The notes: generated by a model not told the origin, from the letters alone. DNA of 64,000 bases from Caulobacter sp. CCUG 60055 (GCF_022750545.1 NZ_PUIC01000002.1:1-64000); one strand, 5' to 3'; positions 42,598 to 52,106 are shown, counted from the first letter of the stretch. Made by a program: numbers and translations.

Positions 42598-43401
42598 CTA
42601 GCCCTTGTCGCCCGCCGCCGTGACGCCGGACGGCCAGTTGGCGATCGCCCGCGCCGCCGGCGGCAATTCCTTGTCGATGACCACGCCGGGATAGAGCACG
42701 CGCATCCACAGCGCGCTGGCGGCGTCGGCGGCGGCCATGTCGTCGGCTCCCAGCTCGGCCAGCAGGCTCAGCAGACCCTCGTCGGGATAGATGATCAGCT
42801 TGCGGGCCAGATCGTCCATCATCGATCCCAGCAGATAGGCGACCAGCATGACGGCGCCTTCCGACAGCGCGCCCTGGGGATAGCGGCGCAGGACGCTGGC
42901 CGCTATGCGTTCGTACCAGCTCTGATTGGTGTTCTGCGTCATCTTGGCGAAGGTCGGGTCCTCGTCGCCGACCTGCAGGATGCAACGGAGCAGGCCGGAA
43001 TTGCTCCGGCAGATGGCCAGCCACCGGCGGTTGGTGCGGCGGATGGTGTCGAACGGTCCCGCATCGGCGTCGCTGGTCAGATTGACGCTGAAGAAATCTT
43101 CCAAGAGGCTGGTCAGCACAGCCATGGTCGCGTCGGTCTTGTCGCGGAAATAGACGTAGAACGAGCCTTCCGCGACCCCCGCCGCCTCGGTGACGTCGGT
43201 GACCCGCAGGGCGTGATAACCCTTTTGCTCCAAGACCTTGGCGGCGGCGATCTTCAGCCGCTCCCGCGTGCGCTGGCCCTTGGTCGGCGGCGGCGACGAG
43301 GCCAGGCGCGCTTCCAGGAAATCTATGAACGAAAGGCCGGCCTCGGGCGCGGCGAGCGTCGCCGATGGCGATGACGAGTGAGAGGCGGTTGACGAGGTCA
43401 T
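42598..43401 (-). CDS. TetR-family repressor, probable regulator of the 43-54 kb cluster
   Basis: This 267-residue protein has a helix-turn-helix at about residues 42-90 (RTRERLKIAAAKVLEQKGYH; AAGVAEGSFYVYFRDKTDAT) and a helical ligand domain (SGLLRCILQVGDEDPTFAKM). An unusually long N-terminus of about 40 residues precedes it. It is divergent from the MaoC gene; the 57-base gap between the starts holds a palindrome (43403-43425) also found upstream of the receptor gene at 51089-51112. It is probably autoregulated. The inducer may be an acyl-CoA or the imported compound. Confidence 0.88.
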   Translation of the reverse strand: MTSSTASHSSSPSATLAAPEAGLSFIDFLEARLASSPPPTKGQRTRERLKIAAAKVLEQKGYHALRVTDVTEAAGVAEGSFYVYFRDKTDATMAVLTSLLEDFFSVNLTSDADAGPFDTIRRTNRRWLAICRSNSGLLRCILQVGDEDPTFAKMTQNTNQSWYERIAASVLRRYPQGALSEGAVMLVAYLLGSMMDDLARKLIIYPDEGLLSLLAELGADDMAAADAASALWMRVLYPGVVIDKELPPAARAIANWPSGVTAAGDKG

Positions 43402-43402
43402 A

Positions 43403-43425
43403 AAATTGAGGTCATTCTCATATTT
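43403..43425. promoter_or_regulatory. Candidate operator 1 of the TetR regulon
   Basis: AAATTGAG-GTCATT-CTCATATTT is an imperfect palindrome with halves TGAG and CTCA around six bases. It lies between the divergent TetR and MaoC genes, and its sequence AAATTGAGGTCAT recurs almost unchanged near the dipeptidase gene. It would allow control of both directions. Confidence 0.65.
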
Positions 43426-43458
43426 AGTGATTTCAACCTGTACCCGCCTGGAGACGCC

Positions 43459-43947
43459 GTGTCCAATCCCAGCGCTGCTCGAATGCTGTCAGACTTCGCG
43501 CCCGGAAGCGAGATAGGCGTCTCGAACTGGATCGACGTGACGCAGGAGATGATCGACGCCTTCGGCGCGGCCACGCTCGACCCCGATCCCCTGCATATCG
43601 ATCCCGAGTGGGCGGCCGCCAACGGCCCCTTCGGCGGCTCCATCGCCTTCGGCTTCCTGACCATCGGCCTGCTGACGCCGATGTTCCACGACGCGGTCGG
43701 CCAGGGATGGGGCGACGATCCTGCGGTGGCGGGCTACAGTCTCAACTACGGTTTCGACCGCGTGCGGCTGGTTTCGCCGGTGCCGGTCGGCAGCCGGGTC
43801 CGCGGCCGGTTCGTGGTCGCCGAGCAGCGATGGGACGAGAAGGGGCGGCGTATCTTGAGCGTGGATTGCGAGATCGAGATCGAGAACGAGCCGCGGCCGG
43901 CCCTGGTCGCGCGTTGGCTGACCGCCTGGGTGCCTCCGTCCGCATGA
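43459..43947 (+). CDS. MaoC-like hydratase
   Basis: The product starts with GTG at 43459 (GGAG five bases before) and is 162 residues; a second Met at residue 9 is possible. It has the hot-dog fold of MaoC enzymes with the catalytic-region motif DPDPLHIDPEWAAA followed by GPFGGSIAFGFLTIGLL. These hydrate enoyl-CoA or act in dehydration. The end (VDCEIEIENE) fits a dimer strand. It is first in a three-gene run with a transporter and acyl-CoA ligase, each overlapping by four bases, so it probably works on a CoA ester made by the ligase. Confidence 0.82.
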   Translation: MSNPSAARMLSDFAPGSEIGVSNWIDVTQEMIDAFGAATLDPDPLHIDPEWAAANGPFGGSIAFGFLTIGLLTPMFHDAVGQGWGDDPAVAGYSLNYGFDRVRLVSPVPVGSRVRGRFVVAEQRWDEKGRRILSVDCEIEIENEPRPALVARWLTAWVPPSA

Positions 43948-45284
43948 GCCGCGCCCACCCGCCCGCGCCGGCCCTGTCGCGCGGCGAGACGGCGGCCTAC
44001 GCCGTCGGTTCGTTCGCCAACGGCGTGTTCTCGACCGTGCCGACGGTGCTGTTGCTCTACTTCTGCACCGAGACGCTGGGCGTGCCGGCGGCCTGGGCCG
44101 CCGCCGCCGTGTTCGCGCCCAAGGCCTGGGCCATCTTCTGGGACCCGTTCGTCGGCGCCTGGTCGGACCGGACCCGCTCGCGGTTCGGCCGCCGGCGGCC
44201 TTTCCTGGCCGCCGGCTGCGTCGGGTTGCCCCTGGCCTTCGCCGCCCTGTTCTGGGCCCCGGTCCACGGACCCGTGGCGGGCTTCCTCTGGGCGGCCGGC
44301 GGCTACTTCCTGCTGGCCACGCTCTATTCGCTGTTCGCCGTGCCCCATAGCGCCGTTCCGGCCGAGATCGGCGCCGAACCCGCCCAGCGGGCCCGGCTGG
44401 TCGGCTGGCGGATGACCGCCGCGATGGTCGGCGTCCTGGCCGGGGCCGGCGGCGCGCCGGTCCTGATCCAGGCGTTCGGCGGCGGCCGGGCCGGCTATGC
44501 GGCCATGGGGGTCTGCGTCGCCGTCCTGTGCATGGCCGCGATGGTCAGCCCCCTGGTCATGCTGCGCCGTCACGACCGCCCCGCCGCCGCGAACGCGGGG
44601 CGGCCGGCCCCGGCGCCGCTGATCGGCCAGTTGCGCCTGGCCTTCTCCGACGCCGATTTCCGCCGCCTGGGCTGCGCGTTCCTGTTGCAGCTCACCGCCG
44701 TCGGCGCGGTTTCGGCCGCCGCCCCCTACATCGTCGTCGGCGCCTTCGGCCGGCCGGAGGGCGACGTCGGGACGGCGATGGGAGCCCTGCTGGTCGCCAC
44801 CATCCTCAGCGTGCCCGTCTGGTCCTGGCTCGGCCGCCGCTATGGCGAAAGCCGGATGCTGGGCGTGGCCGCCGCCGGCTACGCCGCCGCCGCGCTGGCC
44901 GTCGGGGCCGCGACCATGCTGCACGTGGCCTGGCCCGTGGCCGTGGCCTGCTTCACCCTGGCCGGCGCGCCCTTCGCGGGCTTGCAGGTGCTGCCGTTCA
45001 CCCTGGCCGCCCACGTCGCCCACGCCGCCAGCCGCGAGCGAGGCGCGGCGAACGGCGAGGCCGACGGCATCGAGGGCGTGTTCACCGGCGTCTGGACCTC
45101 GATCGAAAAGCTCGGCCTCGCCTTGGGGCCCGCCCTGACGGCCGTGGTGCTGTCGTTCACCGGCAAGACCGGGCCGGCGATCGCCGGCTTCGTGGCGCTG
45201 GCTCCGGCGGCCCTGGCCCTGGCCTCGATGATCTTCCTCAACCCGTCGCGGGCCGCCGACGAAAGCCTGGAGCCGTCCGCATGA
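43944..45284 (+). CDS. Major facilitator, GPH-like sodium/proton symporter
   Basis: ATG 43944 overlaps the hydratase stop by four bases. The 446-residue protein has about 12 helices and the GPH-family feature WDPFVGAWSDRTRSRFGRRRP after helix 2. The start YAVGSFANGVFSTVPTVLLLYFC resembles sugar symporters (MelB/XynP) and also SLC45-like carriers. In this cluster the substrate may be the acid or peptide fragment released by a hydrolase, not necessarily a sugar. The loop after helix 6 is rich in Ala and Pro. The stop overlaps the ligase start. Confidence 0.82.
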   Translation: MSRAHPPAPALSRGETAAYAVGSFANGVFSTVPTVLLLYFCTETLGVPAAWAAAAVFAPKAWAIFWDPFVGAWSDRTRSRFGRRRPFLAAGCVGLPLAFAALFWAPVHGPVAGFLWAAGGYFLLATLYSLFAVPHSAVPAEIGAEPAQRARLVGWRMTAAMVGVLAGAGGAPVLIQAFGGGRAGYAAMGVCVAVLCMAAMVSPLVMLRRHDRPAAANAGRPAPAPLIGQLRLAFSDADFRRLGCAFLLQLTAVGAVSAAAPYIVVGAFGRPEGDVGTAMGALLVATILSVPVWSWLGRRYGESRMLGVAAAGYAAAALAVGAATMLHVAWPVAVACFTLAGAPFAGLQVLPFTLAAHVAHAASRERGAANGEADGIEGVFTGVWTSIEKLGLALGPALTAVVLSFTGKTGPAIAGFVALAPAALALASMIFLNPSRAADESLEPSA

Positions 45285-46903
45285 CCGCCGTGTCCTCGTC
45301 GCCCGCGCCCGCGTCCTTCGAGGCGCCGCCGCTGCTGCCGCGCATCAGCGACTACTGCGCCTGGATGGCCGCCCGCACGCCCCAGGCCGAGGCCATGGTC
45401 CTCGACGGCCGCCGCTGGACCTACGCCGAGCTCGACGCGGCGGTGGACCGGCTGGCGCGGGCCCTGATCGCCGCCGGCGTCGTCAAGGGCGACCGCGTCG
45501 CCACCTTGCAGACGCCGCATCCGGACTATCTGATCGCCTTCCTGGCCGCCGCCTCGATCGGCGCCATCTGGATCGGGCTGAACCCCCGCTACCAGCTGGA
45601 GGAGCTGGCCTATGTGCTGGAGGACTCCGCGCCCAAGGTGCTGCTGGCCCGCACGCGGATAGGCCCGCGCGACTACGCCGAGACCCTGGCGGCCCTGCGG
45701 GCGCGCCAGCCGGCCCTCGAGCTGGTGGCCGCCTTCGCCGGCGAGCCGTCCGCCCCCGGCGTGACGGCATGGGAGGCGTTCATCGCCCTGGCCGACGATC
45801 GCCCGCCGGAGGCCCTGGCCGAGGCGCGGCGTGGCTGCGGCGGGCGCGACCCCTGCCTGATAGTCTACACCTCAGGCTCGACCGGCCGGCCGAAGGGGGC
45901 GCTGCTGCACCATCACGGCCTGGCGGCGTTCAGCCTGGCGCAGAACCAGGTCTGGCCGGTGCGGCCCCTGCGGGCGGTCAACTACTTCCCGATCAACCAT
46001 GTCGGCTGCGTGGTGGATCTCAGCCTGCCGGCGTTGCTGGCCGGCGGGACGATCCTGTTCCTGGAGCAGTTCGAGCCGCGCGAGTGCCTGGCCCTGATGG
46101 CCGAGGAGCGCGCCACGATGTGGGGCTCGGTGCCGAGCTGCTTCCTCATGCAGCTCGACCTGCCGGATTTCGACAGGTTCGACCTCTCGTCCGTTCAGCT
46201 CATCCTGTGGGAGGGCGCGGCCATGCCGCGCGAGACCATCGAGCGGCTGGTCGCCGTGCATCCGCGCCTGGCGACCAATTACGGCATGACCGAGACCACC
46301 AGCGGCATCACCGTGTTGGAGCCCACGGCCGAGGTCGAGCTGCTGTCCGCCTCGGTCGGCGCCCCGTTTCCCGGGGTCGAGGTCCGGCTGGTCGACGGCG
46401 AGGGGCGGGACGTGGCCGACGGCGAGACCGGGGAGGTCTGGGCGCGCTCGGCCTACAACATGCTGGGCTATTGGAACCGGCCGGAAGCCACGGCCGAGGC
46501 CCTGGACGCCGACGGCTGGTTCAGGACCGGCGACCTGGCCGTGCGCCGCCCGGACGGCCGCTACCGCATCGTCGGGCGGTTGAAGGAGATGTTCAAGTCG
46601 GGCGGCTACAACGTCTATCCGCGCGAGATCGAAGCGGTGCTGGAGGCCCACCCCTCGGTGGTCGAGGTCGCCGTGGTCTCGGCGGAAGATCCCGTCTGGC
46701 AAGAGGTGGGCGTGGCCTTCGTGGTCGCCGATCCGCCGGTTGCTGCGGGGGAGCTGGAGGCCTGGTGCCGCGAGCGGCTGGCCAACTACAAGCTGCCCAA
46801 GCGGTTCGTGTTCGAGGCCGCGCTGCCGCTGCTGCCCATCGGCAAGATCGACAAGACCGCCCTGAAGCGCCGCGCTGCGGCGGGAGCCGAAGCCCTGGCC
46901 TGA
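45281..46903 (+). CDS. Acyl-CoA ligase (AMP-forming)
   Basis: The 540-residue protein (ATG 45281, overlapping the transporter stop by four bases) is an ANL enzyme. It has the P-loop-like motif LIVYTSGSTGRPKGALL, the adenylate motif TNYGMTETTSG, the hinge motif GWFRTGDLAVRR and the C-terminal lysine of IGKIDKTALKR. It makes an acyl-AMP and then the acyl-CoA. Substrate cannot be read but medium-chain or aromatic acids fit this subgroup. It is the third gene of the MaoC run, convergent with the CocE gene over a strong hairpin. Confidence 0.9.
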   Translation: MTAVSSSPAPASFEAPPLLPRISDYCAWMAARTPQAEAMVLDGRRWTYAELDAAVDRLARALIAAGVVKGDRVATLQTPHPDYLIAFLAAASIGAIWIGLNPRYQLEELAYVLEDSAPKVLLARTRIGPRDYAETLAALRARQPALELVAAFAGEPSAPGVTAWEAFIALADDRPPEALAEARRGCGGRDPCLIVYTSGSTGRPKGALLHHHGLAAFSLAQNQVWPVRPLRAVNYFPINHVGCVVDLSLPALLAGGTILFLEQFEPRECLALMAEERATMWGSVPSCFLMQLDLPDFDRFDLSSVQLILWEGAAMPRETIERLVAVHPRLATNYGMTETTSGITVLEPTAEVELLSASVGAPFPGVEVRLVDGEGRDVADGETGEVWARSAYNMLGYWNRPEATAEALDADGWFRTGDLAVRRPDGRYRIVGRLKEMFKSGGYNVYPREIEAVLEAHPSVVEVAVVSAEDPVWQEVGVAFVVADPPVAAGELEAWCRERLANYKLPKRFVFEAALPLLPIGKIDKTALKRRAAAGAEALA

Positions 46904-46921
46904 CGGCCGGCGGTGCGAAAG

Positions 46922-46952
46922 GCATGGGGCGATCCGTCGGATCGCCCCATGC
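46922..46952. terminator. Bidirectional terminator between ligase and CocE-like genes
   Basis: GCATGGGGCGATCC, loop GTC and GGATCGCCCCATGC make a perfect 14-pair stem between convergent genes, followed by a short T-containing stretch. It probably serves both directions. Confidence 0.75.
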
Positions 46953-47026
46953 GCCATCTTCATTCATGAGGTCGTCGTGGCGCGCGCCGGGCTATCGCGT
47001 TCGGCCCTTGGGCGCCCGCCCGCCGG

Positions 47027-48859
47027 TCAGGGAGACCAGGGGCGGGTGGTGATCTCGATATGGCTGGCCTGCGCGCCGCCGTAGGCCACGGTGAAGGTCT
47101 CGGCCTTGCCTTGCGAATAGCGATGGAAGGTGTCGGCGTCGCCGCCGGCGATGGCCACCCGCAGGCGGTGTCCCTGCTTGATCAGGGCCGCCGTCGGCAG
47201 CAGCGCGAAGCGCAGGGTCATCATCTGGCCGGGCTTGACCGGCAGGGCGTCGGCGCGGCGGAAGCTGTGCGGCGCCGGGCCCTGGTCGTAGGGCAGACTG
47301 GCCGGATCGGCCGGCTTGCGGTGGATGGCGCGCAGCTGGCCCTCGCCCAGATAGGTCGAGCGGCCGTCGGGCGCGACGTCTTCGATATAGACGAACACCG
47401 CCGGGTCCGTGGTGCGCGCCGCCATGTGCAGGGTGACCACCGGCGTGCCCACCAGCTCGGTGTCGGCGTCCATCGGCGCGCTGTCGTAGGTGAGCAGCTT
47501 GGCGTCCTGCGGCCGGCGGTCGGCATAGGCCGGCGGCGTGCCGAATTGCGTCGACCAGCGGGTGGCCTTGCCGGTGGTGGCGGTGAAGTCGACGGCGTAG
47601 CGGTCCTGGCCGCCCTTCGCCGGGGCGGCGAAGTCCAGCGTCCGTCCCGGCGCCAGGAACAGCCGCTTGGGCTTGGCGTCGGCGGGAGGCCAGGCGGCGG
47701 TGTCGCGGAACGCCTTGGCGCCCATCACATAGTAGTGGATGCGCCGGCCGATGGCTTCGCCGGCCCGCACCCGGTCGGCGAAGGCGATGTTGGAGGCGTT
47801 CACCGCGTCCGCCGCCGGCCTGGGCGCGCGGTCGTCGGGGAAGAACGGGTCGGCCCCCACGCTCTGGCCGTGGTTGTTGGCGGTGATCCAGACCTCGGCC
47901 GGAACCTCGGGCGCGGAGCGATAGCGGGCCAGGGCGGCCTCGGCCATGCCGGCGTCCAGCCACGATCCCCAATATTGCACCGGCTTGCGTTCGCGGCGGA
48001 TGGCGGCGAGGTGGGCGGCGGGCGAGGAGGAGAACAGGCTGTAGCCGTTGCGGCCGGGCTGGTCGCGGAAGGCGATCCCCTGATAGTCCTCGGGGCCCCA
48101 GTGCCGGCCCCGGCCGTTCAGGGCGGCGCGCAGGCTGGCGTAGGCCTCGTCGCCGTCGACCGGCTGAAGGGTCGGGAACAGCTTGGCGCAGTCCGCGGCC
48201 TGCTTGCGGCAATCGGCGGGGCCTTCCTCGGGGTCTCGCCCGAGGTCCATGTCTCGCACCGCCGTACCCCAGGCCTTCAGCATCCAGTCGTTGGACACGC
48301 CCCCGGGATTGAACAGGTGGGCGTAGACGTCGAAGTCGCTCTGGCGCGGAATGGCGGCCAGCAGGGCTGGGGCAGGGCGGCTGGTGACCATGTCGGCGGT
48401 GTCGGCCATGTACGACGTGCCGGTGGCGATCACCTGGCCGTTGGACCAGGGCTGGCGCGCCAGATGGGCGATGATCTCGTCCATGTCCTTGCGCTCCTCC
48501 GGCCCGATGTCGATCAGCCGGCCGCCGAACGAGCTGGTCGAGCCGCGGGTGTCGACGACGGCCACCACATAGCCGGCGCGCCGCCAGGGCTCGCCCGCAC
48601 GGGCCTGGCTGGCTCGGCCGTAGCGGGTCTGGATCAGGGCGACGGGGGCGGGCTTGGCCGGCTGCACGCCGCCGGGGAAGTAGAGGCTGACCGCCAGCCG
48701 CACGCCGTCGCGCATCGGCAGGTAGTAGGACTTGTCGCTCCAGCCGGCCGGCCGGGCGGCGGCCGACGGCGCCTTCGCCGCGTCGGCGGCTTGGGCCGTC
48801 AGGGCGGGCGCGGCGACGGTGAGGGCGGCGGCGAGGATCGGTGCGCTCTTGCGGATCAT
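47027..48859 (-). CDS. CocE/NonD family hydrolase (X-Pro dipeptidyl-peptidase-like), exported
   Basis: This 610-residue protein has a signal peptide (LAAALTVAAPALTAQA) and an alpha/beta-hydrolase fold. The nucleophile is Ser149 in ATGTSYMAD, a variant of the usual GxSYxG. Early motifs VVAVVDTRGSTSSFGG and SNGQVIATG are typical. The C-terminal jelly-roll (about 380-600) contains VYIEDVAPDGRSTYLGEGQLRA, as in cocaine esterase and alpha-amino acid ester hydrolases. These cut ester or amide bonds. Its start is 10 bases after the receptor stop, so it may act on the imported compound in the periplasm. Confidence 0.88.
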   Translation of the reverse strand: MIRKSAPILAAALTVAAPALTAQAADAAKAPSAAARPAGWSDKSYYLPMRDGVRLAVSLYFPGGVQPAKPAPVALIQTRYGRASQARAGEPWRRAGYVVAVVDTRGSTSSFGGRLIDIGPEERKDMDEIIAHLARQPWSNGQVIATGTSYMADTADMVTSRPAPALLAAIPRQSDFDVYAHLFNPGGVSNDWMLKAWGTAVRDMDLGRDPEEGPADCRKQAADCAKLFPTLQPVDGDEAYASLRAALNGRGRHWGPEDYQGIAFRDQPGRNGYSLFSSSPAAHLAAIRRERKPVQYWGSWLDAGMAEAALARYRSAPEVPAEVWITANNHGQSVGADPFFPDDRAPRPAADAVNASNIAFADRVRAGEAIGRRIHYYVMGAKAFRDTAAWPPADAKPKRLFLAPGRTLDFAAPAKGGQDRYAVDFTATTGKATRWSTQFGTPPAYADRRPQDAKLLTYDSAPMDADTELVGTPVVTLHMAARTTDPAVFVYIEDVAPDGRSTYLGEGQLRAIHRKPADPASLPYDQGPAPHSFRRADALPVKPGQMMTLRFALLPTAALIKQGHRLRVAIAGGDADTFHRYSQGKAETFTVAYGGAQASHIEITTRPWSP

Positions 48860-48869
48860 GGCGGCCCCC

Positions 48870-51068
48870 TCAGTACTTGAGCTTGAGTTCGACGCCGAAC
48901 GTGCGCGGCTCGCCCAGGATGATGAACTTCTGGCCGACCAGCGGCTGCCCCGACAGGTCGAACAGGCGCTGCGTATAGATTTCGTCGCCGAGGTTCTTGC
49001 CCCACAGGGAGATGCGCCAGCGATCGTCCGACGAGGTCAGCGTCAGCCGGGCGTTCAACAGGCCGTAGGCGTGGACGACGCCGTCCGGATCGGCGTCGTT
49101 GGAAATGTAGGTGCGGCCGCGCATCTGGTACTCGCCGAACAGCGACACCGTGCCCAGGCCCTGGAGCGGGAAGCGGTACTCGGCGTTGAGGTCGGCGGTG
49201 TAGTTCGGCGCGTAGGCGATGTGGTGCAACGGCTCGCCGGTCGGCAGAAGGCCGCCGTCGTACAACGCCTCCTGGATCGACAGGTTGCCGCCCAGGGTCA
49301 GGCGTTCGGTCGGCCGGCCGGTGACCTCGATCTCGACGCCCTGGCTGTGGGCCTTGCCGGCGTTGAGGATGATCGGGTCATAGACCGGCGTGGCGGGATT
49401 GTCCTCGGAGAGCTGGATCTTGCTCCAGGCCATGTAATAGAGCGCGGTGTTGACCACGAGCCGGCGGTCGAAGAACTGGGTCTTCAGGCCGACCTCGTAG
49501 TTCCACAGGGATTCCGGACCGAAGGCGATGCCGTCGGCGCTGCCCAGGGCGTCGTTGAAGCCGCCGCTCTTGAAGCCCTTGCTGGCCGTCGCATAGGCCA
49601 TGATGTCGGGCGAGAAGCGGTAGCGGATGTTGGCGTTGGGGGTGAACTGGCTCCATGAGCCGTTGGCGCGGACGTCGGTGTTGCCGCCGAGCAGGTTGAT
49701 GACGTCGCGCTGCACGTAGTGGATGGTCTTTTCGTCCACCGTGTAGCGGCCGCCGACTGTGACGTCCAAGCGGGGGGTCACCTTCCAGGTGGCGCTGACG
49801 AAGGCCGCCTTGCTGGTGGTCTCGAGCTGGCCGTTCGATCCCGTGCGGACCCCGGTCAACGAGGGGTCGCCCAGGCTCTTGGCGAGATCTGAGCCGATCT
49901 CGACGAAGCTCTGGTTGTCGCTGTTCTGGTGGTAGTAGTAGAGCCCGGCCAGCCAGTCGACCGGACCGGTGGAGAAGTCGAAGCGCAGCTCCTCGGACCA
50001 GCGCGACACCCGCTCCGGGTCGCCGTCATAGAGCATCTTGAGCGGCGAGCGGTCGGTGTCGTTGCGGCTGAAGTAGTCGTGCCAGTGATACGAGGCGATG
50101 TTGGTGACGCCCACCTCGCCGATCCGCGTCTTGAAGGTGGCCGCCAGGTCCCAGGCCCGCAGGCGTTCCTGGTTGGGGCTGTCGGAATAGACCTTGCGGT
50201 CGTAGGGGTTGGTGTTGAGCGGCAGGCCGGCGGCGATCAGAGCCTGCGGCAGGTCGGCGTTCAGATTGTAGCGCAGGGTCTCGAAGACCAGCTGTTCCTG
50301 GTCGACCTCGCGGTAGCTGCCGGTCAGCAGCAGGCTGGTGGCCGGGGCGAAGTCGAACAGCAGCTGGCCGCGGGTGGACCAGGCGTCGTGGTTGTTGACG
50401 TCGCGGTTCAGATAGACGTTGCGGTCGTAGCCGCCGTGCTCGTCCTTGATGAAGGCCAGCTTGCCCGACACCAGGCCGGCGACGATGGGGCCGCTGACCG
50501 AGGCGCCGATGCGGTAGGCGCTGTAGTTGCCGACGTCGGCGGTGACCGAAGCCGTCAGGGTGTCGGACGGCCGTTCGGTGGTGATGCTGATCACCCCGCC
50601 GATGGTGTTGCGGCCGAACAGGGTGCCCTGCGGCCCGCGCAGCACCTCGACCCGGGCGACGTCATAGAGGTCGAGGTCGGCGCCGGCGCCCTGGGACTGG
50701 TAGATTTCATCGACATAGAAGCCGACGGCGGGGTCGGCCCCGGCCGAGCCGGCGCCCCCGACGACGCCGCGCAGGGAGGTCGGCGACAGCTTGAGGTCGC
50801 CATAGTCGGCGTATTGCAGGCCGGGCGTCTGCCGGGCGATGTCGGCGACGTCCTTGATCCCCTTGCGCTCCATCGCCTCGGCGGTGACGGCGGTGATCGA
50901 GATCGGCGTCTCCTGCAGGCGTTCGGAACGCTTGCGCGCGGTGACGACCACTTCCTCGATGGTGCTGGTCGCGCTGGGCGCGGCGTCGACGGTTTCGGCC
51001 CAGACAGGGCCGACGAGGCCGAGAGCGAAGGCGCTGCTCAGGCAGGCCTTCGAATTGAAGCGTGACAT
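48870..51068 (-). CDS. TonB-dependent receptor of the TetR cluster
   Basis: The 732-residue receptor has a signal peptide, TonB-box-like EEVVVTARKRSERLQE, a plug (VEVLRGPQGTLFGRNTIGGV) and a full-length barrel ending in KLKY. It resembles the CirA-like alphaproteobacterial group but its ligand is not evident. ATG 51068 follows a GGGGAGG sequence. A palindrome (51089-51112) just upstream is shared with the TetR promoter. The CocE/NonD hydrolase gene 10 bases downstream is probably in the same operon. Confidence 0.92.
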   Translation of the reverse strand: MSRFNSKACLSSAFALGLVGPVWAETVDAAPSATSTIEEVVVTARKRSERLQETPISITAVTAEAMERKGIKDVADIARQTPGLQYADYGDLKLSPTSLRGVVGGAGSAGADPAVGFYVDEIYQSQGAGADLDLYDVARVEVLRGPQGTLFGRNTIGGVISITTERPSDTLTASVTADVGNYSAYRIGASVSGPIVAGLVSGKLAFIKDEHGGYDRNVYLNRDVNNHDAWSTRGQLLFDFAPATSLLLTGSYREVDQEQLVFETLRYNLNADLPQALIAAGLPLNTNPYDRKVYSDSPNQERLRAWDLAATFKTRIGEVGVTNIASYHWHDYFSRNDTDRSPLKMLYDGDPERVSRWSEELRFDFSTGPVDWLAGLYYYHQNSDNQSFVEIGSDLAKSLGDPSLTGVRTGSNGQLETTSKAAFVSATWKVTPRLDVTVGGRYTVDEKTIHYVQRDVINLLGGNTDVRANGSWSQFTPNANIRYRFSPDIMAYATASKGFKSGGFNDALGSADGIAFGPESLWNYEVGLKTQFFDRRLVVNTALYYMAWSKIQLSEDNPATPVYDPIILNAGKAHSQGVEIEVTGRPTERLTLGGNLSIQEALYDGGLLPTGEPLHHIAYAPNYTADLNAEYRFPLQGLGTVSLFGEYQMRGRTYISNDADPDGVVHAYGLLNARLTLTSSDDRWRISLWGKNLGDEIYTQRLFDLSGQPLVGQKFIILGEPRTFGVELKLKY

Positions 51069-51088
51069 GGTTCCTCCCCTTAATTATT

Positions 51089-51112
51089 AAATATGAGATC
51101 ATTCTCAATTAT
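51089..51112. promoter_or_regulatory. Candidate operator 2 of the TetR regulon
   Basis: AAATATGAG-ATCATT-CTCAATTAT is a near-perfect palindrome with nine-base halves (seven of nine match) and is the clearest copy of the motif. It lies between the divergent receptor and PEP-mutase-like genes, so it could control both. Its surroundings are AT-rich. Confidence 0.65.
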
Positions 51113-51191
51113 AACTGTCAATCACGCGGTGGTTGTCTGGCGAAAACATTATGGGGCGGCGGCGAGCCGGCCCCCCGGACGAGGAGGGGGA

Positions 51192-52106
51192 ATGGGTCTG
51201 GAAACGTGGACGAGCCCAGGACGGGCCGGGGCGCGCCGGCGGCTGAAGCCGGGGCCGGCCGGCTCGCCGATCCTGCGGGCTCCGGGGGTGTTCGACGCCC
51301 TGTCGGCCGTGCTGGTCGAGCAGGCCGGCTTCGAGACGGCCTTCCTGTCCGGCTCGGCCCTGGCCTGGTCGCAGCTGGCGCGCCCGGATGTCGGCCTGCT
51401 GTCGCCGGTCGAGATCGCCGACAGCCTGGCGCGCATCCGCGACCGGGTCGAAATCCCCATCCTGGTCGACGCCGACGGCGGCTTCGGCAATGCGGCCCAG
51501 ACGGCGCGGACGGTGCGGATGTTCGAGGCGGCCGGCGCCGACGGGGTGCAGATCGAGGACCAGGCCGAGGTCAAGCCGGCCGACGCCATGGCCACGCGGC
51601 CGCTGGTTCCCCTGGAGGTCATGGCCGGCAAGCTGAAAGCCGCCCAGGACGCTCGACGTTCCGACCAGACGGCGATCAGCGCCCGCACCGACGCGGTCTC
51701 GACCGCCGGGTTCGACGAGGCGCTTCGCCGCGCGGCGGCCTTCGTCGAGATCGGCGTCGACCTGCTGTTCGTGGAATCGCTATCGGAGCCGGGTCAGGTC
51801 GAGACCCTGGCGCGCGAGTTCGGCGGGGCCGTCCCGCTGGTCCACAACCTGCTGGACGGCGGCCCATCGCCCCTGCGCACGGCGCGGGACGCCGAGGCGG
51901 CCGGCTTCTCCCTGGCGCTGTTCCCGGGCGCGGCGATCCAGGCCGCCGCCCCGGCGATGCAGGGGGCTCTCGCCGCCCTGGCGGCGTCGGGCGCGCCGGA
52001 CGCCACGATGAGCCGCGCCGCGCTCAACGCCGCCGTCGACGGCCCCGACTTCCTGGAGGCCTTCGCTCGCTACGCCGGGACGGCCCAGGCGGCGCCCAGG
52101 ACCTGA
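51192..52106 (+). CDS. Isocitrate lyase/PEP mutase family protein lacking the KKCGH cysteine
   Basis: ATG 51192 follows GAGGAGGGGG and gives a 304-residue TIM-barrel protein. Family features are RAPGVFDALSAVLVEQAGF at the start, metal-site PILVDADGGFGN and the motif VQIEDQ. In isocitrate and methylisocitrate lyases the gating loop after this is KKCGH/KRCGH; here it reads AEVKPADAMA without the catalytic cysteine. It is therefore more like PEP mutase relatives such as oxaloacetate decarboxylase or other C-C or C-P lyases. It is followed by the serine hydrolase in the same direction. Confidence 0.8.
   Translation: MGLETWTSPGRAGARRRLKPGPAGSPILRAPGVFDALSAVLVEQAGFETAFLSGSALAWSQLARPDVGLLSPVEIADSLARIRDRVEIPILVDADGGFGNAAQTARTVRMFEAAGADGVQIEDQAEVKPADAMATRPLVPLEVMAGKLKAAQDARRSDQTAISARTDAVSTAGFDEALRRAAAFVEIGVDLLFVESLSEPGQVETLAREFGGAVPLVHNLLDGGPSPLRTARDAEAAGFSLALFPGAAIQAAAPAMQGALAALAASGAPDATMSRAALNAAVDGPDFLEAFARYAGTAQAAPRT

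Noticed and set aside
51192-52106. Isocitrate lyase of the glyoxylate shunt
   Set aside because: The protein is short (304 residues) and lacks the KKCGH catalytic motif, so this common label would be misleading.
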